The notes under the pieces are model-generated. The model worked only from the letters and a program-made list of their open reading frames with translations. It did no database searches and was not told the DNA's origin. 64,000 nt of DNA, from NCBI RefSeq assembly GCF_000788395.1, contig NZ_CP009889.1:1488001-1552000 (forward strand), written 5' to 3'. Below are positions 45,610 through 55,324 of this stretch, in pieces (the stretch's first letter is position 1; each line of letters begins with the position of its first letter). The stretch comes from Pseudoalteromonas piratica (GTDB taxonomy: Bacteria; Pseudomonadota; Gammaproteobacteria; Enterobacterales; Alteromonadaceae). A program made the translations under genes and the position numbers.

Positions 45610-46905
45610 ATGCAACCAACCTATGATTTTATTGCGATTGGCCTAGGCCCCTTTAACCTTAGCCTTGCTTGTTTAACAGAGTCAATCAACGATTTAAACG
45701 GTTTGTTCCTCGAACAACGTAGCGAATTTAATTGGCACCCGGGATTAATGATTGACGGTGTTCATCTGCAAACTCCCTTTATGTCTGATTTAGTGACCCT
45801 GGCCGACCCAACTAACCCATATAGTTATTTAAATTATGCAAAACAAACAGGTAACTTATATCAGTTTTATATTCGTGAAGACTTTTTCTTACTGCGTAAA
45901 GAGTACAACCAATACTGCCAATGGGCGTCAAAATCACTTAGTAATGTGCAATTTGAGCGACAAGTCGTTCAGGTAGATTTCAATGAATCTGAGAGCCTTT
46001 ATTGCATATTTGCTAAAGACAGTGCGGGTAATACACATCAATACTTTGCCAAACACCTTGTTTTAGGCACTGGGCCTGTGCCAAATTATACCGCTGCGGT
46101 TGATAAAAACGCAGACGATATTATCCACTCAGGGCAATACTTAGCTAATAAAGACGCGCTCACACAGGCTAAAAAATTGGTGATTGTTGGCTCTGGCCAA
46201 AGCGCGGCTGAAATCTATTATGACCTGCTAACAGATATTCGTTCACATAATTATGAACTCACTTGGGTAACACGGGCACCTCGTTTTTTCCCACTAGAGT
46301 ATTCGAAGTTAACCCTAGAAATGACGTCGCCTAATTATGTGGACTATTACTATGATCTGCCGCAAGCAAAAAAAGACGCATTGATAGCAAATCAAAAACA
46401 CTTATACAAAGGCATAAATAGCTCTCTTATTAATGAAATTTATGATCTCTTGTATCAGTTAAAGCTCGATGGTGATGTACCAACGCGGTTACTCACTAAC
46501 AGTGAATTAAAATCGCAATCAGGCCACAGTTTAGCGTTTCAACAAACCGAGGCCGAGCACAGTTTCACACTTGAATTCGATAAATTAGTCATGGCCACCG
46601 GTTTTAGCTACCAAGACCCAGCCTTCTTAAGCGGTATTGAGTGTCAGATAAACCGCGATAACACAGGGCGTTTTGCTGTCGCACGAGATTATTCTATCGA
46701 CAAGCAACAACGTATTTTTGTGCAAAATGCAGAGTTACACACCCATGGCTTTGTCACCCCAGATCTTGGCATGGCATGTTATCGCAATAGCCAAATAATC
46801 AACCAGATTTTGGGCTATGCACACTATCAGGTTGAAACGCATACCACATTTCAAGAGTTTTTAGCGTCTGAAGCAACGCCCTGCTCTGAAGGGGAAATTG
46901 TGTAA
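45610..46905 (+). CDS. Diamine/lysine N-hydroxylase (IucD-DesB-type flavoprotein)
   Basis: A 431-residue FAD-dependent N-monooxygenase. It has the FAD site IGLGPFNLSLA, the NADPH site VIVGSGQSAAEIYYDLL and the C-terminal ATGFSYQDP. Such enzymes hydroxylate the amine of lysine, ornithine, cadaverine or putrescine; here cadaverine is likely given the decarboxylase. Its TAA overlaps the exporter ATG (TAATG). Confidence 0.92.
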   Translation: MQPTYDFIAIGLGPFNLSLACLTESINDLNGLFLEQRSEFNWHPGLMIDGVHLQTPFMSDLVTLADPTNPYSYLNYAKQTGNLYQFYIREDFFLLRKEYNQYCQWASKSLSNVQFERQVVQVDFNESESLYCIFAKDSAGNTHQYFAKHLVLGTGPVPNYTAAVDKNADDIIHSGQYLANKDALTQAKKLVIVGSGQSAAEIYYDLLTDIRSHNYELTWVTRAPRFFPLEYSKLTLEMTSPNYVDYYYDLPQAKKDALIANQKHLYKGINSSLINEIYDLLYQLKLDGDVPTRLLTNSELKSQSGHSLAFQQTEAEHSFTLEFDKLVMATGFSYQDPAFLSGIECQINRDNTGRFAVARDYSIDKQQRIFVQNAELHTHGFVTPDLGMACYRNSQIINQILGYAHYQVETHTTFQEFLASEATPCSEGEIV

Positions 46906-48125
46906 TGCGTATTTCGCTTAAAACCAGTTTGATTTTACTGACACTCATCTCAGTAATCTGCGACACCATGATTTTGCCTTTTTATCCTACTTTCTTTGCT
47001 GATCGTTTTGGCATAGACAATAGCCATCATGTGGGAGCTTACATTGCTGCAGTGTGCTTTACCGTTATGTGTGCTTTCCCCTACTGGGCAAAACTCGCCA
47101 AACGCGTTCATGAGGTACATATTTGGGTCGTAACTCAACTCATAGCAGCCTGCTTAGGCATTGCGTGTTTTTTTAGTACTGACATTGTTTGGTTCTGGGT
47201 GATTTCGCTTGCGATGCTGGTATTTAAAGCCAGCTACCTACTGATATATCCATTTGTATTGCGTTTGGAAGATCAACAATCCCATTTAGGTATTGTTGGC
47301 CTGTTTAGCGTATTGATGCACTTTGGTGGTATTGGTGGCGCATTACTCGGTGGTTGGGTAATTGATTTAACTGATATCCAAACCATTTATTTGATTATGG
47401 CACTGGGCGATATTGTACAAGTAGGTGTTTGTCTATATCTAAGTAAACAACTCAAGCTGAAGTGGGCACTGCATCCAAAGGTTTCTTCGCCTGTATTGCG
47501 TAAAAAAATACCAAACTTTATTTACACCATAGGTGCGGTGTCATTGTTAGTGTATTTTGCCGGGTTTCTTGCGCGTCCTTATTTCACACTGTACTGGCAA
47601 CATGTTAGTGGCATCAGTAGTACCTTTATTGCCGGATTAATGTATGCAATTCCCGCTTGGATGGCATTGCTTGGACTTATTCTCAGCAAAAGTCGCCGCT
47701 CACTTAACTGGACCAGTCAGCAACACATTCTTGCTGGGCTAGGGTTTGCAAGTATTGGTTTGTGGCTACAAGCATCGCCTGATTGGCAGAGTGTTATTGT
47801 TGGCCGTATTTTACTCGGCTATGCAATGTTTGTAATCACAGTGAAGCTTGAGGTGTTATTGTTTTCGCTCAGCCAACCTGAGCACTATGGCGAAGACTTT
47901 GCCAAAATCCATTTTATGCAAAACCTAGGGGTTATTGCCGCATCATTTTTAGTTGGATCTCTCGTACAACCCAACGCCTACGATACGCCATTTTTAGTTG
48001 CATCAGGGGCAATGACACTGACGTTTTTCGTCTTTATTGGCCTATTTAAAGTATTTACGCATAGCGCCACACATTCTCAACCATTACCGCAAAATCAGCC
48101 TACTTTAGAATCAGAGAAATCTTGA
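46905..48125 (+). CDS. MFS transporter, likely siderophore exporter
   Basis: A 406-residue, about 12-span transporter (first span SLILLTLISVICDTMILPFY). It lies between the hydroxylase and the synthetase genes with overlaps of one or two bases, so export of the made siderophore is likely (inference from location). It ends in a soluble Gln/Pro-rich tail (about 385-406). Confidence 0.85.
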   Translation: MRISLKTSLILLTLISVICDTMILPFYPTFFADRFGIDNSHHVGAYIAAVCFTVMCAFPYWAKLAKRVHEVHIWVVTQLIAACLGIACFFSTDIVWFWVISLAMLVFKASYLLIYPFVLRLEDQQSHLGIVGLFSVLMHFGGIGGALLGGWVIDLTDIQTIYLIMALGDIVQVGVCLYLSKQLKLKWALHPKVSSPVLRKKIPNFIYTIGAVSLLVYFAGFLARPYFTLYWQHVSGISSTFIAGLMYAIPAWMALLGLILSKSRRSLNWTSQQHILAGLGFASIGLWLQASPDWQSVIVGRILLGYAMFVITVKLEVLLFSLSQPEHYGEDFAKIHFMQNLGVIAASFLVGSLVQPNAYDTPFLVASGAMTLTFFVFIGLFKVFTHSATHSQPLPQNQPTLESEKS

Positions 48126-48126
48126 A

Positions 48127-50514
48127 ATGAAACAGATAGATCATGTTACTTTGCAAAGCCCTCTTTTGGGCCAAATTAGCTTTAAGCCATTTTTACCAGA
48201 CCACGACAGTAGCTTATTACACAGTTGGCTAACCCAACCCTATGCAAAATTTTGGGGAATGGAAAATGCTTCAATTGACGAGGTCAAAGCCTTTTATTCA
48301 ACGCTGATAAACAGTGGACATGAAACAGCTTATCTTGGCTATATCAATGGTACTGCCCAGTTTTTGATAGAAATTTATGATGTGTCACAACACGAAATCG
48401 CCTCTCATATTGATATCACAGCAGGCGATATTGGCTTTCATATTTTATTAGCACCCAACACGCATCCTATTCGTGGTTTTAGCCATGATGTAATGCAACA
48501 CTGTATGCAATTTATATTTGATGAATACCATGCAACGCGAATTTTAGTCGAGCCAGATTGTCATAATCACAAAGTCCACACCCTTAATTTAAGTGTTGGT
48601 TTTCGTCACCTTAAAACCGTTCGCTTAAAACAAAAACAGGCTTTGCTAGGCGAACTAACTAAAACCGCGTTTAATCACAGTAAACAGTATGCTAATCATT
48701 TAAATAGCTCAATTCAGTTAAATCACAGTTCGCCTGATGCGACACAATTCGCATCGCACATAAAAACAACACATTGGCAAAAAGCAAACCAACAGCTAAT
48801 CGTTAAGATGATCACCGAGTTTTCTCATGAGCGGTTAATTACCCCGTTTGAGTTAAGTACAGGTAGTTATTTGCTAACCAACAGTAATGAGCAAGTGACT
48901 TATCACTTTTCTGCAAAACAATTACCCCTTGATCATCTTATGATCGATGCTTCAAGCCTAGTAAAAACAAATAACCAAGGCGAGCAGCAAGCTTTAGATG
49001 CCCTGGCGTTTCTTTTAGAATTTGCCTCAAAGCTCGGATTAGCAGATCAGCAACTGGCTACCTACTTAGAAGAAGTATCTAGCACCTTAAGTTCAGCCTG
49101 CTATAAATACGCAAAACGATCGTTCACCGCCTCCGAGTTAGTTCACCAGTCATTTCAAACGGTAGAGTCTGAAATGACCCATGGCCATCCTAGTTTTATT
49201 GCCAATAACGGGCGCATTGGTTTTGATGCAACAGATTTTCATCAATACGCACCTGAAGCCGCATCCCCAATACAAATTATTTGGCTAGCGGGTGCTAAAA
49301 CACATACAGCATTTAATGCAATTAATGATATTAATTATCAGTCGTTAATCGATAGCCAACTGGATTTAAGTGAGCAGTTATTCTTTGAAAAACGGCTTGC
49401 TGAAAAAGGCTTACTACTGGATGACTACTACTTAATCCCTGTTCACCCTTGGCAGTGGGAAAATAAACTTGTTCACTTATATACCCGTGAGTTAGCAAAT
49501 AATACGCTAGTCTGTTTAGGTGCTGGATTTGATAAATACTTACCACAACAATCTATCCGTACCTTATTTAACTTATCAAAGCCTAATAACTACTATGTGA
49601 AAGTAGCACTATCTATTTTAAATATGGGCTTTATGCGCGGTTTGTCGGCCAAATATATGGCGGTGACGCCGGCAATTAATCAGTGGGTCTATGATTTAGT
49701 GCTGAACGATACCACCCTATCTTCTCTTAATTTCGTACCGCTGCGCGAGCTTGCCACTTTGGGCTTTAGCGGCAGTCATTACGAAGATTGTCAATTAGGG
49801 GATACACCTTATAAAAAAATGATCGCAGCCCTTTGGCGTGATAACCCCACTAATTTAATCGACAATTCAGAGCAACTTGCAACCATGGCTAGCTTGCTGC
49901 ATCAAGACAATAATGGCAATTCCTACATAGTGGCCAAAATAAACGCATCAAAACGCTCACCTGAGGCATGGCTAAAAGCGTATTTAAAAGCGTATTTAAT
50001 CCCTCTGCTGCACTGCTTTTATAAATACAAATTAGTGTTTATGCCGCACGGTGAAAATTTGATTTTAAGATTTAAAGATCATGTGCCAGTAGGTGTTTTT
50101 ATGAAGGATATTGGTGAGGAGGTGTGTGTACTTAATTCACAAGATGAATTACCCGAAGAAATCGCACGCATTACTATCACTATGCCAAAAGAGCTTGAAC
50201 TATTGTCTATATTCACGGATGTCTTTGACTGTATATTCAGATACATGGTGCCATTACTCGCGCAAGAAAATTGCCTTACACCAAAGCAATTTTGGCAATT
50301 AGTTGCAACTGAAATTAAACAATATCAAGCAGCCCACCCTGAACTAAGTGAGCGCTTTGCACAGTACGACATATTCTGTGACGAGTTCGAACTCTCATGC
50401 TTGAATCGCTTGCAGCTTAAGAATAACAAACAAATGGTCGACTTAACGGACCCAGCAAATAGCTTACAATTTGCCGGAAAGTTAGCCAACCCCATCGCAT
50501 TGTTTAAAGACTAA
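48127..50514 (+). CDS. Fused acyltransferase and NIS siderophore synthetase
   Basis: A 795-residue fusion. The first 185 residues form a GNAT acyltransferase of the IucB/DesC type (LLHSWLTQPYAKFWGM and a late FDEYHATRILVEPD). The rest (about 215-795) is an IucA/IucC-type NIS synthetase with GHPSFIANNGRIG, IPVHPWQWE and FMPHGENLILRF. This fusion resembles the BibC multi-enzyme of bisucaberin biosynthesis: acylate the hydroxylated diamine, then join two units. The exact product cannot be read from the sequence. It starts one base after the exporter stop. Confidence 0.9.
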   Translation: MKQIDHVTLQSPLLGQISFKPFLPDHDSSLLHSWLTQPYAKFWGMENASIDEVKAFYSTLINSGHETAYLGYINGTAQFLIEIYDVSQHEIASHIDITAGDIGFHILLAPNTHPIRGFSHDVMQHCMQFIFDEYHATRILVEPDCHNHKVHTLNLSVGFRHLKTVRLKQKQALLGELTKTAFNHSKQYANHLNSSIQLNHSSPDATQFASHIKTTHWQKANQQLIVKMITEFSHERLITPFELSTGSYLLTNSNEQVTYHFSAKQLPLDHLMIDASSLVKTNNQGEQQALDALAFLLEFASKLGLADQQLATYLEEVSSTLSSACYKYAKRSFTASELVHQSFQTVESEMTHGHPSFIANNGRIGFDATDFHQYAPEAASPIQIIWLAGAKTHTAFNAINDINYQSLIDSQLDLSEQLFFEKRLAEKGLLLDDYYLIPVHPWQWENKLVHLYTRELANNTLVCLGAGFDKYLPQQSIRTLFNLSKPNNYYVKVALSILNMGFMRGLSAKYMAVTPAINQWVYDLVLNDTTLSSLNFVPLRELATLGFSGSHYEDCQLGDTPYKKMIAALWRDNPTNLIDNSEQLATMASLLHQDNNGNSYIVAKINASKRSPEAWLKAYLKAYLIPLLHCFYKYKLVFMPHGENLILRFKDHVPVGVFMKDIGEEVCVLNSQDELPEEIARITITMPKELELLSIFTDVFDCIFRYMVPLLAQENCLTPKQFWQLVATEIKQYQAAHPELSERFAQYDIFCDEFELSCLNRLQLKNNKQMVDLTDPANSLQFAGKLANPIALFKD

Positions 50515-51213
50515 ATGGCCATTCAAACCACTAAAGGGTGCCCTAAAGCTGTGTTGGCAACTTCACTAAGTACAGTGCCCGAGGTTAAACTAGTGGATGA
50601 TAGTGACATTAATTTTCACTATCACCCCAGTGCTATCTCTTCACTTTATCGCACCTTGCAAGAAAAGTTCAGTTACACAACACGTGCATATCACATTGTG
50701 AATTTATGGCGCCAACTTATTTGGCAACCCATTTATTTATCTGTGGCCAGTTGCTACCGCGCCAAAATAAGCACAGATCTTCACAAGCTAAAACAAGTAC
50801 AAACAGAAAACACATTGTATGGCTTGATGGTGACAAACATTGTGACTCACCACACACTGCAACATGCGATTAATGCCAATATCCATTCATTAAGAAGGTG
50901 TTTGGATCACGCCTTCAATACCATGAAGCAAGTCTGCCATCTCTCGTATGGACAGAGTGTAAAAATCGTTTGCGATATTCTGGCAAACGCCTTTGTCCGC
51001 GTGTCAGGTATCGCGCAAAGCGATGAATTAACCGCTGCACTGAGTGAGTGGCAACACGCCCTTTTTAATAAACAACATACTTTTATAGATAGGCAAAGCA
51101 ATTCACAAAAAATCAAGCTAGCAACCTGCTGCTTACATATTCAAATCGAGCCCAATAACCCGTGTGAAAATTGCCCCAAAAATTCCATTAGGAGAACAAC
51201 ACATGCCAACTAA
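50515..51213 (+). CDS. FhuF-like siderophore-iron reductase
   Basis: A 232-residue protein ending in CCLHIQIEPNNPCENC, that is CC-x10-C-x2-C, the [2Fe-2S] motif of FhuF-type ferric siderophore reductases. It would release iron by reducing the ferric siderophore in the cytoplasm. Its ATG immediately follows the synthetase stop. The 3' end overlaps the next gene by 11 bases. Confidence 0.88.
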   Translation: MAIQTTKGCPKAVLATSLSTVPEVKLVDDSDINFHYHPSAISSLYRTLQEKFSYTTRAYHIVNLWRQLIWQPIYLSVASCYRAKISTDLHKLKQVQTENTLYGLMVTNIVTHHTLQHAINANIHSLRRCLDHAFNTMKQVCHLSYGQSVKIVCDILANAFVRVSGIAQSDELTAALSEWQHALFNKQHTFIDRQSNSQKIKLATCCLHIQIEPNNPCENCPKNSIRRTTHAN

Positions 51214-52294
51214 TCGCTTGGTTTCCATTGATATCGCTCGTGGCATGAGTGTCATTATTATGATCTGTGTGCATACATTGTGGATGTATGCAGATAAAGA
51301 CACCCAATCGAGCTCTTTGCTGGGTGATATTATTCACTTTCTCGGTAAAGGCACCGCGTCATTTCTTGTTGCTATGGGAATCTCATTGATGCTATCAAGG
51401 CGTCAATCTAGTCGTGATTTACTTTTTCGTGGCCTAACAATTCTCGCAATTGGTTACAGTATGAATTTTCTAAAATTCGTACTGCCCATTATGCTGGGTG
51501 TCATGCCGGAGTCATTTGTCGCTGCTTATGAGTGGCAAACACCTTTAAATTTCTTTCAATATCAGTACCTCATCTTAACCGGTGATATTCTTCAAATGGC
51601 AGGCTTCTCATTGATTATTCTCAGTGCTATTACGCAGTTTGTTAAGAATGAGTGGGGGTACCTTTTCGTTGCCTTGGCAATAGCTGTGAGCGCTAAGCCA
51701 TTAAGCGGTTGGACGCCTGGCATTGACGGGTTAGATTATTTAGCCAAAGTACTGTGGGGCAATACCTATCAAATCTATTTTCCACTTTTCCCGTGGTTAA
51801 GCTGCATTTTAGTAGGCATGTTTATCGGCAAACGGTTTGTCCACAGTCAAAGCAGTGTCGCGTTACACAGCGACTGCTTGAAAATGGGCATATCTTTGAC
51901 CTTACTTGGTGGCGGGTTGATGGCATGGAATTTTGATTATCATTTTGGCAATTTTTTCCATACTGGATTTGGTGGTATCGCCTATTTAATTGGAGTTAAC
52001 TTAATCGCTTTATGGTGCCTCAATAAACTGCTAAAAAGCGTTATATTCGAACGATTACATGGCCTATTTAGTTACTGTTCGCAGCATGTTACTAGCCTTT
52101 ATGTAACCCAATGGGTGTTAATTTGTTGGGGCATGGCGATTATTGGATACCAAACCATGAACTCGTTACAAACGATCATGTTAATGCCCTTAACAATTTC
52201 CCTAACGCTGCTTTGCCATTATGGCTATGTAACAGCTAGAACGAACCTAAGTCTTAACAAACATATATTGAAACGAGCACCGCAAGTTGAGTGA
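51203..52294 (+). CDS. Membrane acyltransferase-like protein (DUF1624/HGSNAT type)
   Basis: A 363-residue protein with about 10 membrane helices. The N-terminal RLVSIDIARGMSVIIMICVH is typical of the DUF1624/heparan-glucosaminide acetyltransferase group, which moves acyl groups at the membrane. The ATG at 51203 is chosen because AGGAGA lies upstream; it overlaps the FhuF-like gene by 11 bases. Its place in the siderophore operon suggests a role in siderophore or envelope acylation, but this is unproved. It is not part of the known bisucaberin pathway. Confidence 0.8.
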   Translation: MPTNRLVSIDIARGMSVIIMICVHTLWMYADKDTQSSSLLGDIIHFLGKGTASFLVAMGISLMLSRRQSSRDLLFRGLTILAIGYSMNFLKFVLPIMLGVMPESFVAAYEWQTPLNFFQYQYLILTGDILQMAGFSLIILSAITQFVKNEWGYLFVALAIAVSAKPLSGWTPGIDGLDYLAKVLWGNTYQIYFPLFPWLSCILVGMFIGKRFVHSQSSVALHSDCLKMGISLTLLGGGLMAWNFDYHFGNFFHTGFGGIAYLIGVNLIALWCLNKLLKSVIFERLHGLFSYCSQHVTSLYVTQWVLICWGMAIIGYQTMNSLQTIMLMPLTISLTLLCHYGYVTARTNLSLNKHILKRAPQVE

Positions 52295-52295
52295 T

Positions 52296-53144
52296 TTAGA
52301 GATTTAAAACCGCTTTTACATTTGCTAAATAGGTTTGCGACACCGGCACTTCGGTGCCATTTTGCAAAATAAGAATGAGCTTGCGCCCGTCTTTTTTAGT
52401 ATCGCTCACAGCCTCTTTAGCTACCCACCAAGAACGATGTGTTTGAAAGCCGTCATAATGTTCAAGTTTAGAGAGCGCATCTTTAAAACGCATTAAAAGT
52501 AGGTGTTCACCTTTATCTGTTTTTACATTTAGGTAGTGGTCATCCATTTGCAAACAAATTAATTTCCCACGTTTAGCCAGCGGCAGTTCATTAATTAAGG
52601 TATCAACGGGCTGGCTTTGCATACTCTCAACTTTTTCAGAGTTCAGTGCGAGTTCTTGCGCATTTTGTTTAAGCAGTTGCTGTTGTTGCAACATTAACGA
52701 TTTAATTGAACTTACACCTGCAATAATACCACCAATAACCGTGCAATATAAAATCGACATAGGCAATGATTGCAAATAGCTATTATCAAAATAGTTAAAA
52801 AAGAGATTAATAATAAAGGGCGCTAACAACCCCATTAAAACACTTGCTACTAATGTTGAGAGTATAAGTCGAACGGCTTTTTTGTTTATCCGTTCGGGCA
52901 AATTACTATCGAGCAATTTTGACAAAAAGAACATCGTTGGCGAGTAAATTACGTAGCCAGTAAAGCACATCACACACCAGAAGAATCCAGCATAAAAGAT
53001 ATCAATTTGGTGCATACCAAATGGGCGAAGAAACGTTAAAAACACCACAAAAATAGCAATAACAACTGCGTCAGTCGCTAAATCTCTTACGTCTAAAAAC
53101 TCTCTTATCAATTGATTATTAAGGTTAATTTCACGATTCGCCAA
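52296..53144 (-). CDS. Membrane-bound LytTR transcription regulator
   Basis: A 282-residue protein with four membrane helices (about 25-150), a short coiled coil (about 152-172) and a C-terminal LytTR DNA-binding domain (about 185-282; LICLQMDDHYLNVKT and FQTHRSWWVAKEAV). The start is TTG at 53144, with AGGA upstream; no in-frame ATG fits. It ends one base from the convergent acyltransferase gene and is divergent from the DUF2141-carotenoid oxygenase pair, which it may control (inference). No LytTR binding site was recognised between them. Confidence 0.88.
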   Translation of the reverse strand: MANREINLNNQLIREFLDVRDLATDAVVIAIFVVFLTFLRPFGMHQIDIFYAGFFWCVMCFTGYVIYSPTMFFLSKLLDSNLPERINKKAVRLILSTLVASVLMGLLAPFIINLFFNYFDNSYLQSLPMSILYCTVIGGIIAGVSSIKSLMLQQQQLLKQNAQELALNSEKVESMQSQPVDTLINELPLAKRGKLICLQMDDHYLNVKTDKGEHLLLMRFKDALSKLEHYDGFQTHRSWWVAKEAVSDTKKDGRKLILILQNGTEVPVSQTYLANVKAVLNL

Positions 53145-53289
53145 TTGTACATCCTGTTTTTTTTATTATTTCACGAAGTAATGAACTCGCTTTACGAAAG
53201 GTCGATTGAGCGCTGAAAAAAATCGTCATATTGTGATTCCAACGAGCAAAACGACGCTCATTAAAAAACAATTTATTTAAGGAATTACT

Positions 53290-53709
53290 ATGAACTTTTT
53301 AACACTATCCACGCTTTCGTTAAGCCTTTTTATATTACCTGTATCTGCACAAACCGTGCAATTCAATATTGAAGGTATTCAACACGATAAAGGAAAGTTA
53401 TATATCCAATTATTTAAAGGAGAAAACAACTTTAAAAAAGGTAAAGCACACAATGAAGCGATTGTTAATGCAAAAAAAGGGCAGCTAACAGTGACTTTCA
53501 ATAATGTTGAACCTGGGGACTATGCCATTCGCTACTTCCATGATGAAAATAGCAACCGAGACTTCGACAATAATATGTTTGGCATGCCAATCGAAGGTTA
53601 CGGTTTCTCAAATAATGCGCCGGTAAATTTTGGTCCGCCAAGCTACCAGCAAATGACCTTCATGGTATCGAATGTTACCGTTATTAATTCTTCAACAGTT
53701 AACTATTAA
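53290..53709 (+). CDS. Secreted DUF2141 protein
   Basis: A 139-residue protein with a signal peptide (cleavage near PVSAQT). The mature part has the DUF2141 pattern: KGKLYIQLFKGENNF, a central VEPGDYAIRYFHDENSNRDFDNN and a closing GYGFSNNAP. The function of the family is unknown; it often sits beside carotenoid or membrane-lipid genes. AAGGA precedes the ATG. It is 11 bp upstream of the carotenoid oxygenase gene, so the two are co-transcribed. Confidence 0.9.
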   Translation: MNFLTLSTLSLSLFILPVSAQTVQFNIEGIQHDKGKLYIQLFKGENNFKKGKAHNEAIVNAKKGQLTVTFNNVEPGDYAIRYFHDENSNRDFDNNMFGMPIEGYGFSNNAPVNFGPPSYQQMTFMVSNVTVINSSTVNY

Positions 53710-53720
53710 GGAGCAAAGTA

Positions 53721-55244
53721 ATGCAAAGACGTGAAGCCTTAAAAAGTATGCTCGGTTTATCTGTTGCAGCAGCTGCTTGTAGTCCCTTCCCTGCGCTCGC
53801 AAATTTGGCGAGCGCAAATGAAGATATCATGGCGCAGTTTGCAACCAGTTTTGACAAGGCCGTTCTTAATAACCCTAACTTAATTGGTTTAAAAAGCATG
53901 TCTGGTGATATTCCTTGGCAAAACTTAACCATTGAAGGGAAATTACCAAAAGCGCTTCGCGGCAATTTTTATCGAAATGGGCCTGCGGTGCATCAGCGCA
54001 ATGGACAACGCTACACTCATCTGTTTGAAGGTGATGGCATGATCCAACATTTTAACTTTACTGATACTGGCATTCAGCACCGCGCTAAGTTTGTAAAAAC
54101 CAACAAGTACACTCAAGAGCAGGCCGCAGATAAGTTTTTATTCTCTGGACCAAATAGCAAATTACCCGGCAGTTTACCTGTCAATAAAACCGACATCATT
54201 AATGCTGCCAATACTAATATTATTCCGGTAAATGGCGAGCTATGGGCACTTTGGGAAGCGGGCTCTGCAACCGCAATAGATGCAAGTAGTTTGGACGCAA
54301 AAGGTCTTGTAAACCTTGGCGAAAACACTCGTTATGGTAATAGTTTAAAAGGGCTCGCCTTTTCAGCACACCCAAAAATTGAGGCGGACGGCACGATTTG
54401 GAATTTTGGCAGTACCGTTACGGGCGACATTGTACTTTACCATCTTAATAACCGCGGAATAACGCAAAAAGTAAACTTACTTAAAACCAATTACCGTGGC
54501 GGCATGTTACATGACTTTTTAATCACGCAGAATAATATACTCATCATCTTACCGTCACTTGATAGAGATAAAACCGATGAGCGTTTGTTCAGCGCAATTC
54601 GTTTTAACAACAGCTTGCCGATGAAGGTATTAGTCATAGACAAAAATACCTTAACACTGACGCGTGAATACCAAGTAGATGCAGGCTTTGCCTTTCATTT
54701 TGGTAATGCGTGGGAAGACACCGATGGTACGATTCGCTTTGATGCCAGCCTTTATCCAAATTGTGAAAATTTACATCATATGAGTGATTTAATGCGTGGT
54801 AAAACGTCGGATGCAACGCCTGCCAATACTGTATTGTTCACACTTTATAAAAACGGCAGTGCTCATAAACAAACCATTGCAGGTATCAGCGAATTTCCAC
54901 GTGTATACGATCACTTAACAGGGTTACAAAATAATTTACTGGTGACACTATCATCAATACAAAGTGATGTATGGAGTGACAGTGTGCGCGTTATAAATGT
55001 GAATAATGGCAAGCAAGATACCTTTGTGTATGGCGAAGATTTTCTAGTTGAGGAGCATGTAATTGTTGATAACTCGCATCAAGAAGGCAATGGCTATTTA
55101 GTGGGCACAGCGCTTCATGTGCCATCAAAACGTACTTGCGTAAATGTGTTTAAAGTTGGTCATGTCAGTGATGGTCCCGTGTGTCGTGCTTGGTTAGGGC
55201 AAGCGTTATCGCTTGGCTTTCACGGTAATTTCCTGACGCTTTAA
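53721..55244 (+). CDS. Carotenoid cleavage oxygenase (RPE65/CCD family), exported
   Basis: A 507-residue protein beginning RREALKSMLG, a possible Tat-type signal, with likely cleavage after residue 27. All four iron-binding His of the carotenoid oxygenase family are present: His217 (FSAHPK), His264 (GMLHDF), His326 (FAFHFGNAWED) and His501 (LGFHGNF). It should cut a carotenoid or stilbene-like double bond with O2. AAGGAG precedes the ATG. The substrate and product, such as retinal, cannot be read from the sequence. Confidence 0.92.
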   Translation: MQRREALKSMLGLSVAAAACSPFPALANLASANEDIMAQFATSFDKAVLNNPNLIGLKSMSGDIPWQNLTIEGKLPKALRGNFYRNGPAVHQRNGQRYTHLFEGDGMIQHFNFTDTGIQHRAKFVKTNKYTQEQAADKFLFSGPNSKLPGSLPVNKTDIINAANTNIIPVNGELWALWEAGSATAIDASSLDAKGLVNLGENTRYGNSLKGLAFSAHPKIEADGTIWNFGSTVTGDIVLYHLNNRGITQKVNLLKTNYRGGMLHDFLITQNNILIILPSLDRDKTDERLFSAIRFNNSLPMKVLVIDKNTLTLTREYQVDAGFAFHFGNAWEDTDGTIRFDASLYPNCENLHHMSDLMRGKTSDATPANTVLFTLYKNGSAHKQTIAGISEFPRVYDHLTGLQNNLLVTLSSIQSDVWSDSVRVINVNNGKQDTFVYGEDFLVEEHVIVDNSHQEGNGYLVGTALHVPSKRTCVNVFKVGHVSDGPVCRAWLGQALSLGFHGNFLTL

Positions 55245-55324
55245 CAATTCTTCACAATGCTTTATGGTGAACTTATCTATAATTCACAGCTCAAAACAGA
55301 GACTTATTTAAAAAAGGACGCACC

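Noticed and set aside
53145-53289. Possible LytTR binding repeats between the regulator and DUF2141 genes
   Set aside because: Several short ACGA-type repeats are present, but none has the expected pair spacing.
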